A stretch of 64,000 bases of DNA from Malania oleifera (GCF_029873635.1 NC_080422.1:15902049-15966048); one strand, 5' to 3'; positions 12,701 to 24,159 are shown, counted from the first letter of the stretch. Made by a program: numbers and translations. The notes: a model not told the origin generated them from the sequence alone.

Positions 12701-14840
12701 ATTATGCATACAATATTAGTTAATTTTACTTCTTAAGTTGATGAAAGTCCAACTCTAATATGATTACCCCTCCAATGACTGCTTTCCTATTCCTTCCGGG
12801 ATTTGAGATGCTTTATGATTTTGTAATTTTTTTTAGTAGCTATATAATTTCATGCTATCTTCAGGTTAATCAAAAAGCTGCAGAATCTTTGGCCGATCCC
12901 GAGGAGTATCCTAATTTATTTGAGGATTGGCAAGTTGCTCAATCCATTGAATCCAAGGTTGCAGAGACAAGGTATCATTATGTGGCTTTCTATTATCCTC
13001 TTGTTTTTGGCTTTTTTTTTTGTTCTTAAGTTTTTTTTTTTTGGTGTAATACACTTATCTGTGCAGTGTAATTTTGTGACTTTTGAAATTTGATTTGTTT
13101 GTCATTATAGCTTAACATGTTAATGTAACATGTTCTGCAATTTTGGTTATCCAAACTAATATGCTGTGTGCAAAATTGAAAAACTAGGTCATAACCTGTC
13201 ATTGCATGGGAATATAATTGAAAATATTGTTTTTGAGTAGAACATTTGAAGCTGAAATTCTAACCTGGAATATCTTGCCATGGTGAGGATACGTGGTTGG
13301 TCTCGAGTCATTTTAATGCCAAAACAGTGTGTTTAAAGTTTGGGAAATTTTTGTACTGATGAATTGGTTTCAATAATAACCACTGGTATCTCTTGAGCTG
13401 AAATGACATGGCTTCTTCAGTTACTTTGTATGAGGAAGATATGTTAAGGATCCAAACCTTAACCTATGGAACGCCAGAGGATGGAATATATTTATGTTAG
13501 ATATCTTAATATATAGTAATGAAGAGCTTGCATCCTTGTGTTGAGTTAACAATAAGATTATTTTTTATTTTATTTGGATAATTAGATTCCCACTAGGACT
13601 TCATCAATATTGAATTATGATCAGAATGAATGAGAAATTGTGTGATATCCATTGTGTGATATCCATTTGGAAGTATGTAGTGTTATTTTATTTTATTTTA
13701 TATAGATAGAAAAAGAAATTTTTTGAGAAATAGAAGTATGATAGTTGGTGTTTTCCTAAATGAAGAAAAATTGCAGTAAAATTGCTTTTTCTAATCCCTT
13801 TGGTTTGGTGAAAGAAATGCCCCAAAACATCTTGAAGCTAAAGCCTAAAGAGAAGCAAGAAAAAAACACTTTATCCCAGTTTGAAGGAAAGAATAAAAAT
13901 ATTTGATCTGGTTTATTCCTGACTTTTTTATAGTGAGATGTGTAATCAAGTGAACATAAATAGCATAAAGTGGTTTTTCTTGCTTCCTCTTGCTTTAGCT
14001 TTTCGGGTTGTTCAAGCAGTTTCCATATTAGCTGTCAGCACTGTGTTGGAGCTGCTTTGAACCTTGAACAGCATTAACAGCATGATGATCATATTACATC
14101 AAATGTTTGTATTTTATTTTATGCATGACATTTCAATCTGTGGTTTTATTAATTGCGCTTCTTAAATTATTTTGTAGGTGTACTTATCCTCCTGCAGAGG
14201 AATACCCTAAGCATGCTGAGAAATCAAATTTAAACCTTGTGGAGGCTTTCAGAAGCATGCAAATTGATGAAGAGGAACCACTTGAAAATGGAGATTCAAA
14301 CCATGAGGTACACCCCATGTCCTGAATTCTGCTTTCTTTGTAAATCACCATTGTAGGATACACACACACACATACAAACGCAAGCAAAACTCAGTAAAAA
14401 ATTGTTCCTAGACCTGGTATATCAGCTAGTCAAGCTCTTCTGTTCTTAGTATGTGTGCAAGTCACTTTTCCCTGTTTTTAAGGTGCAGCTGATGATTAAT
14501 AGTTAAATATCCTTTTAAATTTAGACAAGTGGTAGCCACTTGCCCATCACTGGACTTTTTTGTTGCACATATACGTGCACACAAGATTATAGTATTCTAG
14601 AGTTCTGACTTCTAGTTACTTTTGACATTCTTATTAAATTTGACATGCAAATTAGTTCTGAAACTTTTATTTGATTCTCTTCCCTTTATTTCACAGGATC
14701 CAGACAACAACGGAGAAGAAGGGAGTCAAGAAGAGGCTGTTGTAGTTGATGCTGATTCTACAGATGGTGCTGTACTTGTTAATGGTAATGAGGCTGAAGA
14801 AGAGTGGGGTACGAATAATGAAGGAAGTCCATCGGCCTAA
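2194..14840 (+). CDS. COPB2: Coatomer subunit beta-prime (beta'-COP), 20 exons, N-terminus outside window
   Basis: Beta-prime-COP is a cage subunit of the COPI coat, which forms vesicles for Golgi-to-ER and intra-Golgi transport; its N-terminal propeller binds dilysine cargo tails. Exons: 2194-2230, 2360-2685, 2775-2906, 2986-3134, 4344-4412, 4526-4676, 4774-4839, 8092-8280, 8805-8945, 9100-9174, 9283-9459, 9570-9661, 9783-9899, 10901-11015, 11113-11184, 11703-11899, 11982-12075, 12865-12971, 14178-14307, 14697-14840. All introns are GT-AG. The exons total 2580 bases, 859 codons plus TAA, with no internal stop. WD motifs include [25 protein letters not shown] and [12 protein letters not shown]; a second propeller follows to about residue 540, then an alpha-solenoid ([19 protein letters not shown]), then a variable acidic tail. 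The family is about 910-920 residues, so roughly 50 are missing at the N-terminus. The first visible exon starts in phase 0 right after a splice acceptor, so the ATG at 2197 is probably not the true start. Confidence 0.95.
5628..6332. mobile_element. MITE-like element in COPB2 intron
   Basis: The left end reads CATTTGGTTCATGGGG. The right end is roughly its inverted complement, CCCCATGTTGGACCAAACAT at 6313-6332. The interior is AT-rich, has no coding frame, and carries inverted GGAATGGGAAT-type words typical of small hAT-like MITEs. I could not see a clear target duplication, so the exact ends are uncertain. Confidence 0.4.
5963..6057. repeat. Two-copy tandem repeat of about 48 bp
   Basis: The unit GGGAGATTCNTATTCTCC followed by TTTCTATATATTCTTAAT occurs twice in a row (5963-6009 and 6011-6057) with very few differences. 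It lies inside the MITE-like element. Confidence 0.7.
6749..6779. repeat. (CT)n microsatellite
   Basis: About 15 uninterrupted CT units within the long COPB2 intron. Confidence 0.9.
6870..7365 (+). mobile_element. 5'-truncated LINE fragment with poly-A tail in COPB2 intron
   Basis: An open frame ends at 7143 with the words [12 protein letters not shown]. The sequence AAATTATGATGGAAATGG and a short T-rich tail follow, then a run of A from 7341 to 7365. The same order of words (LMDKMAL..., AAATTATGATGGAAAGGG, TTTCTTTCGCTATAAAAA) occurs at 26040-26263, so this is a repeated LINE-type element and not part of COPB2. Orientation is given by the A tail. Confidence 0.55.
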
Positions 14841-15931
14841 AAGCAATTGGTTGGCCCAGTGTGAAAATCCAAATTTTGTATCTGGTGATTAATTGATTTT
14901 CTCTAAAATGCCTTTCTATCTGCTACATTCGTGGAATAATTGCTGTTGTTGCCATCATTTTTGTTGTTTCCATCAGCTATATTATCATTATTATTATTAT
15001 TTTTATTTTCTGCACATGCAATTAATGTTGATTTGTTGGTGCTAGCTCATCTAGGATGCACGTATATAAATTATTTTATTACTGCTGAGCAATTACTGAA
15101 AAATATGTGTGGAAATTTGAATAGATATTCATATCTGGTGCTGTGGTAGCATATTAAAAATTTTTATTAGTCTTCTGTAAATTGTAAAACGATGACATTA
15201 CTAAGTTGCCTCTTTTATTCATTTAGAATACAATTTTGTTGGCAAAGTTTCGAGGGCAGTGATAAATGACTGTTGGAGTCGTACTTATGAAGGAGCAACA
15301 CCTGCCTCTGTTTTGCTGGATATGATCATTGACATCAAGGAATTACATGATATCCAGATCATTCTCATGTTTTGAAGACTTGGATTTGCATAGACATATT
15401 CCTGGTTCACTTAACTTCTAGCGAAGTGCTTTTCTGTTATATCTTTTTTGTTGGTGTTGGCTCAACAAAGTGCATTTTTTTCTTTTTTCTTTCTTTGCAA
15501 TAGCATTTGGCCTTTAGAAATTTGCATCAAAGGAGAAAATTTATGGCAATTAATAGGTTTCTTATTATATTATCTGGAATTAATATGGGTGTCTGGTAGC
15601 ATATATTCAAAATTCTTACATCATTTATAGATTGTAAAGTTATCACATTACTAAATTCCTTCCCCTGTATTCATATACAGTATTCCTCTTGGTGGGAACA
15701 TTCTAAGAGCATTGATAAATGATGCTGGCTGTTGGTGCTTCTCTAGGAAATTGGGCAAAACCTGCCTTCATTCTGCTGGATATGATTATATTGATATTCT
15801 GGGAGTTCCTTGATTTCCTAATTACTTAATCATCCTTGAAACCTGGATTTGCATATCTTGTCATGGTTTGCTGGTTTTGTAACTTCTGTCTAAGTGCTTT
15901 TCTTGTGTAGATATCTTTTATGTAGGTCTAG
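14841..15931 (+). other. COPB2 3' UTR and downstream spacer with a diverged tandem duplication
   Basis: No coding sequence is visible after the COPB2 stop. The part just downstream should be 3' UTR, but I could not place the poly-A site. From about 15135 to 15450 and again from about 15587 to 15925 the same words recur in the same order: GTAGCATAT, ACATTACTAA, GATAAATGA, CTGCTGGATATGAT, TGGATTTGCATA and AGTGCTTTTCT. This is an old direct duplication offset by about 450-470 bp. Confidence 0.55.
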
Positions 15932-16225
15932 TGATAGCGAGAGGGAGTGTTCATTGTGGAGGGTTGGACCGACCTAGAGGCCCTACGCATCATTCAAGAA
16001 AATATTCCGATTTTGAATTAATTTTGGTTTTGATTTTATTTTGTTTATTATAACTTGATTTTTGCAATATTTCTTTATAGCAAGTTAGAGAAGTTGTATT
16101 TTACAATTTAGAAAAGTACTTTTCTAAATTTAGTGGTTTGTAAGCTTTTTGAAGGTAGGCTGGTTATTCGAAAACTTGGGTTTGTGTTTTAGGACTGGTT
16201 TCTAGAGTGTGCCCATGCGGCATCA
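15932..16225 (+). mobile_element. LTR copy (TG..CA), family shared with four neighbours
   Basis: It begins TGATAGCGAGAGGGAGTG and ends GCGGCATCA. Related copies start TGATGGCAAGAGGG (16469 leftward) and TGACAGCAAGAGGG (24323 leftward); pieces of the 3' half lie at 18400-18539 and 19368-19475. Two of these end at a primer-binding site like TGGTATCAGAGC, complementary to initiator methionine tRNA, which identifies them as LTRs. The copy here faces an inverted copy immediately to its right. Confidence 0.55.
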
Positions 16226-16231
16226 CTATGA

Positions 16232-16469
16232 TACCAGCCCTAAAGCACAAACTCAAGTTTATTCTTATAATCAACCTACAAAAAGGTTTACAAACTTTCT
16301 ATGTAGAAATATTGCGAAATTCAAATCATAATAAGAAAGAAATCAAATAAAGAAAACAATTCAAAATCTTGATCTTCAAATCAAAATCTGGATATTTTCT
16401 TGAATGATATGTAGGGCCTCTAGGTAAGCCAGTCCAAACATCCATGATGAACACTCCCTCTTGCCATCA
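16232..16469 (-). mobile_element. Inverted LTR copy, 3' end missing
   Basis: The reverse complement aligns along most of its length with the LTR at 15932-16225: GAGGGAGTGTTCAT, AGAGGCCCTAC, TCATTCAAGAAAATAT, GCAATATTTCT and TTTGTGCTTTAGG occur in the same order. The last about 25 bp of the LTR are missing at the centre of symmetry. Confidence 0.55.
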
Positions 16470-18399
16470 TTCTCCTCCAACTTTGGAGAGTTCGACCTTG
16501 AATGCTGATTAATAAAAGGTGGAGTGTGAGGATGGGAGTGAGTCCGAGATGACCCCACATCTTTATATTATCACTGGCATCTGGGATAATGGTTGAGATA
16601 GCAACTCATAATGGCTTCAACCAATCCTGACACTCAGCATTGGCGTGATCTTCATAAATCATGTGACACACGAACTGCTCCAACATTATGTCAACAGTGA
16701 GAATCACAATTGTAGCATCGTAACTTGAAAAGTCCCCTTCATAATCAATATGATATCCCCACAAAAGGACAAACTATTTTTAAATCTGCTGGAAAGCCAA
16801 AAACATGCACTGTGCGAGTCTTGAGAACATGTAAGCTCCCCATGTTGACGACTCCTATATGCTCAAAAATCTCATTTAGTTTGGGAGATGGACTCAGGCC
16901 TGACTTTGTCACACCTCAGCAAAGAACAACACAAACATGAATTTGCATTGGCTACTTAATGTTAAAATCCTCTTCCTCATTGCTAGTGGGACCCAAAGTT
17001 TCATAGACGTAATCTGTCTCTCCTTCAACTCAGTCTTCTCTTCTGCTATATGTGAGGACTTCTTGGGTACTGTTTAGATACGTGGCCCTTCTCCTCACAT
17101 GTTTAGCATTCTATCTGGGGTTTTGTCCTTGAGATGGCCATAGCTGGTTTTCAACTCTCCATCATCTGACCACTTTTTATTCTTGTCCTTCATAAAGATA
17201 AATTTCCTTCTACATCTTTGGCATTTGATGCGACCTGATCAACGGATTTGAAATCTTAGCTGCTGAACATGATCCGGATGCCATATTGTTGTCCTCCTGT
17301 GTACTGGATGAAGGCTGTTGTTCACTCTTATCATATTGACATTGAGCAAGGAGGTGGTGAAATTCCCAAGTGTATGTGTGAACAACCTTGCCATGCTGAG
17401 TCAATGAACAAAATTGGGAGTAGGTTTCCTGGGCAAAATTGATTGGCATAATGCACCAACTTGTGAACCAACCTCTCCATTTGGATCTACCTGGTTATGG
17501 GACATTCTACTCAATTCCAATTTTGTGATTATGTATCACCCACTAGGTGTTGGCAAACCGTTTAAACATGTTATGGCAAGCAGGCAAGGCTGACTTTATC
17601 CTTAGCTCAAACATCTTGGTAAAGGAAAGACGTTCTCTTATTGGTTAAACTAATCAAAGAGTTCATCCGACTCACCTTCCCCATTGAAATCGAGTAGTGT
17701 GACCTTGATTCTGTAGTCAGTGCATAGAGTATGATGATGAAAGTTACCCCTATGTGGTTTTGGTGTTCGCTTATTGGCAAAAGTAGCCAAATTGGAGGTA
17801 CGAGTATCATCAGCAGCTTCCTTCCTCTCTTGTTGGCATCCAAGAGAGCAAACACTTTGGCCAATCGATTGTGAGGTCCTTAATGTCTCTAGAAAGAATG
17901 TTGATGTCCCTACTATTTTGTTGAGCGGTTCAGACACAGCATGAGTTTGCTGCTGGAGATCATGGTTGTGCTTCTGTTAATCTTTCAAATTGGCCAAGAT
18001 GTTGCATAGGCTTGAACTGGTCCTCGGTCGTCATAGTTCTGTAGGTATGGCCGGGTTGGGGCTTGAAGCTGTTTTCATGTTGATGGTGCTAAGTTAACCA
18101 TGAGGACAACGCTGGAAAATCACACAAACGCAGGCTGTGCTGCTGGAGGATCCTGGTGAATCACTATGATGATTTTGGGTGAGGGGCAAAGAGGACTTTA
18201 TGAATTCCACTGAATGTGTCAGTGATGAGGTCCTGTGGGGGTTTACGGCATAAATGATTACCAGTAGATAGCTCATTTGTGGTTGCTGTGCTGGTGGAGA
18301 CACAATGGACAAGCAAGGGTGATATCGTTGACAAAAGATGGATGATGGTGGAATGAGGGTGATGGTACAGCATGTGTGCTGGCTCTATGATTGGCAAGG
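16470..18399 (-). pseudogene. Decayed Ty3/gypsy-like gag region
   Basis: Reading the minus strand, the frame ending near 17650 gives VTLLDFNGEGESDELFDW. In the next frame follow ENVF, YQDV and KDKVSLACLP, the order seen in Ty3/gypsy gag (F-x-G...FLDWL...ERVFEYKDV...KVKL). Further on (17210-17449) come PINFAQETYSQFCSL and TYTWEFHHLLAQC, which resemble the gag segment with YTEEFY. Frameshifts and stops break every reading frame. At the right end the minus strand shows a mutated primer-site-like word (CAATCATAGAGCC) next to LTR sequence. Gag binds the element's RNA in the particle; nothing here could be functional. The superfamily is inferred from gag only. Confidence 0.45.
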
Positions 18400-18539
18400 A
18401 AGTTTGTATTTTACAATTTTTTATATATAGTGGGCTGTAAGCCCTGGGGGGAGGTGGGGATTGATTGTTTAAGTAAACTTGGGTCGATTTGGGGTTGGCC
18501 CCAGAATGTGTTTCTCGAGTGTGTCGTGCGGTGGCATCA
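18400..18539 (+). mobile_element. LTR fragment (3' half), same family as 15932-16225
   Basis: TTTACAATTTTT, GGGCTGTAAGCC, ACTTGGGT and TGTGTCGTGCGGTGGCATCA match the end of the LTR at 15932-16225. A primer-binding-site-like sequence follows at once. Confidence 0.5.
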
Positions 18540-18556
18540 ACTTAGTATCAGGGCTA
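18540..18556 (+). other. Degenerate primer-binding site
   Basis: ACTTAGTATCAGGGCT differs at a few positions from the initiator-Met primer site TTGGTATCAGAGC and lies directly after the LTR end. The following sequence (GTGCTGGACTACC...CAGTGACAGCACCC) matches in order the reverse complement of 19295-19350, so both are the 5' internal region of one element family. Confidence 0.5.
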
Positions 18557-19353
18557 TGTGCTGGACTACCCCTATCCATCTTCCATCAGTGACAGCACCC
18601 TTGTTGTGCAGGTGGAGACAGAATATACTGTAGGGGACCAGGCGTATTCATAGAATTTCCAGACCTGACCCATCCACCCACAAAAAATGATTTCAAGACT
18701 GTTTTGAGTTCGGTTGTGGAACGAAATTCTATATTGACCGATGGTGACAGGTTTAGAGTGCAAATCACCTTACCCAATCCAATCTGGATACAATGGCAAA
18801 AAAGTAATAAAAAAACAACAAAAAAAAAAAAAAAATGGAGAGAAAGTTGAAGGCTGTAATGTTGCATATTGCAGCTGCTGTTCGAAGGCTAATGTTCCTT
18901 AGAAAAACTCTTTTGAAGCCAGCCTGTAATGGGTGTGGGTTAGAAATACACAAGATTGCACTCTCTGCTTCGACTGTTGATCAGTTGATCTTATTGTTTC
19001 TCTGGTTGACAACATCCATAGGTTAAATTTTAAATTTTCATTTAAAAAAAAAATTCCTATTGATCTTTCATATGTTTTGCAAATTTGTAGTCTTACTCAT
19101 ACTCTTCCACACTATTTGTTTCTTTAAGAAAAACAGAAGAGGAGCCACCAGCTTGACTCAACCCACTCGAGTACAAAACCTCATCCAAATTCGACTTTGG
19201 TTTTAACTATTTTTTTTTCCCACCTAAGCTGATGTATTCAGTTTGATTGGAATTCTGAGCCCAAACTGACCCAACCCCACCAGCGAACACCCCCAGTAGA
19301 GAGCACGGGTGCTGTCATTGATGGAGTATGGATAGTGGTGGTACAGCACGTAG

Positions 19354-19475
19354 GCTCTGATACCAAGTGATGCTGTGGGGGCACACTCAAGAAACACTCT
19401 TTGGCGTACCCCAAAACACAAACCTGAGTTTATTCCAGTGATCAAACTACATCCAAAAACAACCCACTCAATGAA
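19354..19475 (-). mobile_element. LTR end with intact primer-binding site
   Basis: On the minus strand the LTR ends ...CCCCCACAGCATCA at 19368 and continues with CTTGGTATCAGAGC (19354-19367), a very good initiator-Met tRNA primer site. The rest of the LTR aligns with 16240-16290 (AAACACAAACCTGAGTTTATT) and fades out near 19475. Confidence 0.55.
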
Positions 19476-19559
19476 GGAAGCTTTTTTGATAGCAGAAGAA
19501 GATGAATTCATTATAGTAAGGCAGACTCACCCTCATTAGGAGCACTTTGACGAATCTTC

Positions 19560-21227
19560 TAGTCTATTTCATTCCCCTCCTTGCCTTACCTGCCTCAGTT
19601 TCTAGGAGATTGGAGGGAATATGGAAAAGATTTCTTTGGGGAAGCTTAGGGGAGGAGTTTAAACGTCACCTTGTTAGGTGGGGAGTGGTTAGACAATCCA
19701 TATGTTGTGAGGTTCGGGGCTGAAATCTCTCCTCACTTTCAATAAAGCCCTCCTTGGGAACTGGTTATGGAGGTTCATGAAGTAGAAAGACCACCTTTGG
19801 TGGGAAATTATAGTTTCTAAATATGGACTCAAGCATAACTGTTGGATGACACACAGTAGTAGGGGGCTCTATGGAGTGGGAGTTTGGAAATTCATCAGGT
19901 AAGGATGGGATAATTTTTTCCAATATATGAGATTTCAAGTGGGGAATGGGGCTAATGTTTACTTCTGGTATGATGTGTGGCATGACAGCAGTAATCCTAT
20001 ATCTGTCTTTACTTCTATATATAGCTAGGCTTGTTACAAAAATGCCCTCATCAGTCATCATCTTCAAACCATTGATCAGGGAATTTTCTGGGATATTCCT
20101 TTTCCTAGGAAAGTGGCAGGTTGGGAACTTCATGCACTTTCGAAATTTTACTGCAATCTCTATAATTTTTGTTACCAAAACATCCCCAACAGACCAAAAT
20201 GGGCTTAGGACAAAAGTGGTGTTTTCACTGTTAGATCTTTCTACAAGAAGCTCTCTTCAATGGTAAAAAATTGGCACAACTCCCCTTAGATTCATAGTTG
20301 GAGGACAACAACCCCTTCAAAGGTCTCCTTTTTTGTTTGAGAGTTCACACAGAAATATTTTAACCCTGACAATCTACAGACAAGGGGGCTTACAATTACA
20401 AATAGATTTTTTGAAGGGGTGAGTATAATTCAGTTAAAACTGAATTAACCGAGCAAATTCGGTCGGTTTGGTCCGGTTAAAAATTTATTCGGTTCAGTTC
20501 GATTTTCATTTTCGTTGAATTTCGATTTTCAATTCGGTTTTTGGATTCGGTTAATTCGGTTAACCAAATAGTATAAATTAATAATAAATAATTATATATA
20601 TTATATATTATATATATTAAAGTTTTATTTATTTTTTATATATTATATATATTAAAATTTTATATATACTATTTATATTTTATATATATATATATTAAAA
20701 TATTAAATTAGTTAAAATTGGTTAATTGATTTAATAGAAATTCAGTTCGATTGGTTTTGAGTTCAGTTAAATATGGAATTTTGGTCAGTTCGGTTTATGA
20801 TATTTTTTAACTCAATATTTTCAGTTAATTAACCGAATTTACTGAACTGATCGAATGCTCACCCAATTTTTTTTCAGTGGGTTATTGCGAATTTCATTGG
20901 ATTGGAGATTTGGGCTTGGAAAGGCATTAGAGCCACCAAGGAGAAGAGAAAGGCCTTGAATCTCATCCCTCTTGCCATCTTTTTTTGTGCTTGGAAAGAA
21001 AGAAATAGGAGAGCCTTCAAAGATACAGCTACTCCGCTTCAAATTTTGCTAAGAGCTATGGATTGCGGTTGGTCCGAGCTGGCTTAGTGGGCAAATTGTT
21101 AATGATCATAGTGTAATCCTTGATGTGTGTGACACTCTTCCAAGTGTTGATGTTTTGCACCTTGGGTTGGCACCCCCTTGATGCCCTGCCAATAAAAATT
21201 CCTCTTTACTAATAAAAAAAAATTAGA
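19560..21227 (+). pseudogene. LINE (L1-type) reverse transcriptase C-terminal part, broken by a MITE
   Basis: Across three frames the + strand gives the usual order of a plant L1-like ORF2 tail: RRLEGIWKRFLWG, then FNKALLGNWLWRF, LWWEIIVSKYG, GVGVWKFIR, QVGNGANVYFWYDVWHD, the zinc-binding stretch with TPSKVSFFV, and after the MITE FFCAWKERNRRAFKD. The frame ends in TAG near 21087. A 3' UTR with GATGTTTTGCACCTTGGG follows and A runs end near 21227. The polymerase domain is missing and so is part of the zinc-binding region beside the MITE. Many stops and shifts are present, so it is dead. Confidence 0.8.
20418..20864. mobile_element. TIR MITE inserted in the LINE
   Basis: The left end is GGGTGAGTATAATTCAGT and the right end is ACTGAACTGATCGAATGCTCACCC, so the terminal inverted repeat is GGGTGAG followed by a degenerate stretch reaching CAGT. 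Inside are many CGGTTCGGTT-like words at both ends in inverted order and an AT-rich core (ATATATTATATA). There is no coding frame. LINE protein motifs lie on both sides. A clean target duplication is not visible. Confidence 0.65.
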
Positions 21228-21470
21228 AAAGAAGAATGTACAAAAAGGAGAAGAAATCCTCCACAATAGAAGAAAGAAAAAATAGGGGAAAAAAAAAAAA
21301 AAACAAGAGCTCTACAGAGTGGTTGATGTTTTGTACCTTGAGGTGGCATCCCTTAATGCCATGCTAATAAAAATTTCTCTTTACTGATAAAAATGTTAGA
21401 AAAAGAAGAATGTACAAAGAGGAGAATAAGAAATCCTCCACAACAGAAGAAAAATAATAGAAAATAAAAA
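21148..21470. repeat. Direct duplication across a tail-to-tail LINE junction
   Basis: The words GTTGATGTTTTGCACCTTG, AATAAAAATTCCTCTTTACT, AGAAGAATGTACAAA and AAATCCTCCACAA occur at 21148-21293 and again, slightly changed, at 21323-21470, offset by about 175 bp. Each copy holds the 3' end of the + strand LINE joined to the 3' end of a minus-strand LINE. Confidence 0.7.
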
Positions 21471-24145
21471 AATAAAGCAAAAGCAATAAAACAAACAAAA
21501 CTCAAAACAGAAAGACTTGAAAGTAAAGTAGTTATCCCAAGAGTAGGGGGGGTGAATTGGGTTATTAAAAAAATTTTAGTTCCTTTTATGAATTTTTGAA
21601 TTACTTGTTTTATCAAACACACAGCTTTATTAATTCAATCAATTCACAAACCAAAACTAAACACACCACAAGTTAAAAAAAAACTTAATCAAACAATCAA
21701 TCAATTAATAACTCAAATTAACCAATCAAGAATAACCAATCAACCACAATTTGTAGCACTTGCGGAATTTCAGCTTTTGAGAATTTTTGCTTTAGCAGCC
21801 CTGTGAGTAATTCCAAGCCCTGTATTTGAATGAAATTATTTGCTCTCTCTTAATTGAGATTTCTGCAAACGATTAACCAACGTACTCCCTTTTGGGTTTC
21901 TGTAAAGTGTTAATCGAAACGTACTTTCTTTTTATTAAGAGTCTTCTTTTAATTTCAGTTTTGTTCTCTGCAGCCCGCACTTAGCATACAACACAATACA
22001 ATATATAAAAGTGCTGAAAATAAAGAGTAGGGAAAGAAGAACACCGATATTTTTATGAGGTTCGGCTTATCCCCAACCTATGTCCTCGCCTTTGACTAAT
22101 ACCACCAAAGGATTCCACTAGACACTCCTTTCCAGGCGGAGCAAGCCTTTTACAATTCCCTCTTTTACAGGTCCCTCTCCAAGTGATACCCCATGTTGGT
22201 TACAACGATCCAATAGCCCTGAACGTCAAGAAACAAGAAACAAGTAGAAGAGAACTTGTGTACAAGAGACACTCTCAGATAGAGTAATTTGGTACAACAA
22301 TCAGCACAATATACTTCAATGTAAATTCAATATAAAGAAATTGAAGCTCAATGAAATTCTATCACCGGATTAATCTTCCTTTGATCAAAAGATTCAAACT
22401 TTAAAGCACAATTTCGTGTGAGATGATCAGCAAGAATTCAGTTGAAATACCAGCAAGATGTGAGCAAGAAAGCTTTTTGAGAATTGAGAGCACTTGGAAG
22501 TATTAGATTGCTGAAAATATTTCTTGTTTATTAAAATCCCTGTCTTGGGGGCTTCTTATAGTGTTTAAAAAGTTAATTCCTTGCTCCCCAAGTTTACTTG
22601 GAATGTTGGTCAAGTTTACAAAAGATTGGAGCCCAAGAAACCAAATTTAAAAATTTTCCCATTAGTATTTTTTAAAAATCTCTCGAGTGGCAGTTGCCTG
22701 GCATGACTAGTCAAGCGCCTCTCTCAGTTAAATTCAAAAGTTAGAACACTGGCAGTCGCTTGTCAAAACACAGGCAGGCGCCTCAGATGACCAGGCAGGC
22801 ACCTGTCAGGCTACCATCAGACGCCTAACACCTTTTTGTCTGCCAGTTCTTAAAAAACATAAATATAGTCAGTCGCTTGGGAGTTTTGGACAGACGCCTG
22901 AGCTTTTGACCACATTTGTTTTTTAAGATTTGACTTTGAAAACTCTTTTCATTTGAGACCTTCATTATTTATAACTTTGGAAATCATATTTCAATGTCTT
23001 TAAAAATGGTTTCTTAAGATTTTAATTTGTCCTTAAAGAGCTTCAATACTTTTTATATCGAGTTTTACTTGAAGTACTTACATGAAAACTTCCTTAAGAC
23101 TCTAAATGCTTCCACTCTTGTAGTCTTCATGCATGTCCTTGCTTTGAGTCCTTTCTTTGAGCTTCATAATCTTTCAAACTTTAAGCTTTCATAGAATATG
23201 TCAATCTTTGAACTTTAACAACCTTTGCGCTAAGCTTTGAACCACTTGTTCGTATGATTTCATTTGCTTGAACTTGAGCGTTCTAACGTTTGATTCCTGA
23301 AACATTTCAACTTGGAAACATATCAAATTTCCTTGATTTGTTATCATTAAAATAAGAGTCGTAAGCCTTGTTAGGCCAACAAGACGAACTATGCCAAACA
23401 ATCCTGTTGCCTGTTGGATATCAGAAAACCTCACTCCTTTAAAACAACCAGCAGGAGGACACCAAAATGAGGACAAATAATGAATCTTCTCTCATAATAA
23501 AGATTCATTTAGCTTTTCCTTCATAAATATACGAGCATTTTGTTCAATCTGTAAACCCCACAGAACTGCAAAAACTGCACACATCCACAAAGCATGAACA
23601 TCCTTCCTTTTACCAAAACCAGCAAAAGAAGTGGCCAATGAATCCTCCACCATCCATTGTCCCAAAATACCAAAAATTGTATTCCATATATTCCAAGCAA
23701 ACAAGCAGTGCAAAAACAAATGAGATGCTGTTTCAGAACTATCAAGACAAAGAAAACATATATCAGGAGAAACTGCTTTTGAAGGTCTCCTACTCTGCAA
23801 CAGATTGTTGCTGTAAACTTAAATAAAAGCCTTGATCTTTGAGGGAACTTTGGCCTTCCAAATAATTCTATGGAGTGAAAAGGAAATATTAGCATTAGCT
23901 AGTAGTCACAAAAAGACTTGCAAGAATAAGCACCCGAAGAGTCTAAAGACCAAGAATGTCTATCCACTGCAAAGCAAGGAGAGCGAATCCCCAATAACAT
24001 CAACAAGGAAGACAGCTCCTCCACCTCTCTATTGTTAGGAGTTCTTTGGAAATGGAAGTCATGAGAAAATGAATGACCTGAACTCAAAACAATGAAGATG
24101 AGGAGAAGAATACAATAAAGCAGCATAAATTGTGAAGTATGATCT
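21228..24145 (-). pseudogene. Minus-strand LINE (L1-type) remnant split by a solo LTR
   Basis: Minus-strand frames from 24126 downward give, in order, DFHFQRTPNNREVEELSSLL, DRHSWSLDSSGAYSCKSF, IIWKAKVPSKIKAF, SRRPSKAVSPDICFLC...SHLFLHC (the C-x2-C...H...C zinc-binding site of plant L1 reverse transcriptases), LWGLQIEQNARIF and then GCFKGVRFSDIQQATGL near the end of ORF2. The LINE 3' UTR continues beyond the solo LTR at 21,230-21,512. The polymerase domain is absent, as expected for a 5'-truncated insertion. Frameshifts separate the segments. Confidence 0.75.
21518..23381 (-). mobile_element. Solo LTR (1864 bp) of the Ty1/copia family seen at 32.8-39.5 kb
   Basis: On the minus strand it begins TGTTGGCCTAACAAGGC at 23381 and ends CACCCCCCCTACTCTTGGG...CA at 21518. 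The 5 bp outside are AGACT on the left and AGACG on the right, a target duplication with one change. The same start, the words GGCGAGGACATAGG, GCCGAACC and CGGTGTTCTT, and the same end occur in the LTR at 37787-39505. No internal element sequence is present, so it is a recombination product. Confidence 0.75.
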
Positions 24146-24159
24146 TTCCCAACTTGCTA

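Noticed and set aside
19765-20178. 137-codon open frame on the minus strand
   Set aside because: It lies antisense to clear LINE protein motifs (LLGNWLWRF, GVGVWKFIR, NGANVYFWYD) on the + strand, so it is a shadow.
20575-20700. ATATATTATATA-rich core considered as a replication origin or matrix attachment region
   Set aside because: It is the interior of a MITE bounded by inverted ends; nothing in it points specifically to an origin.
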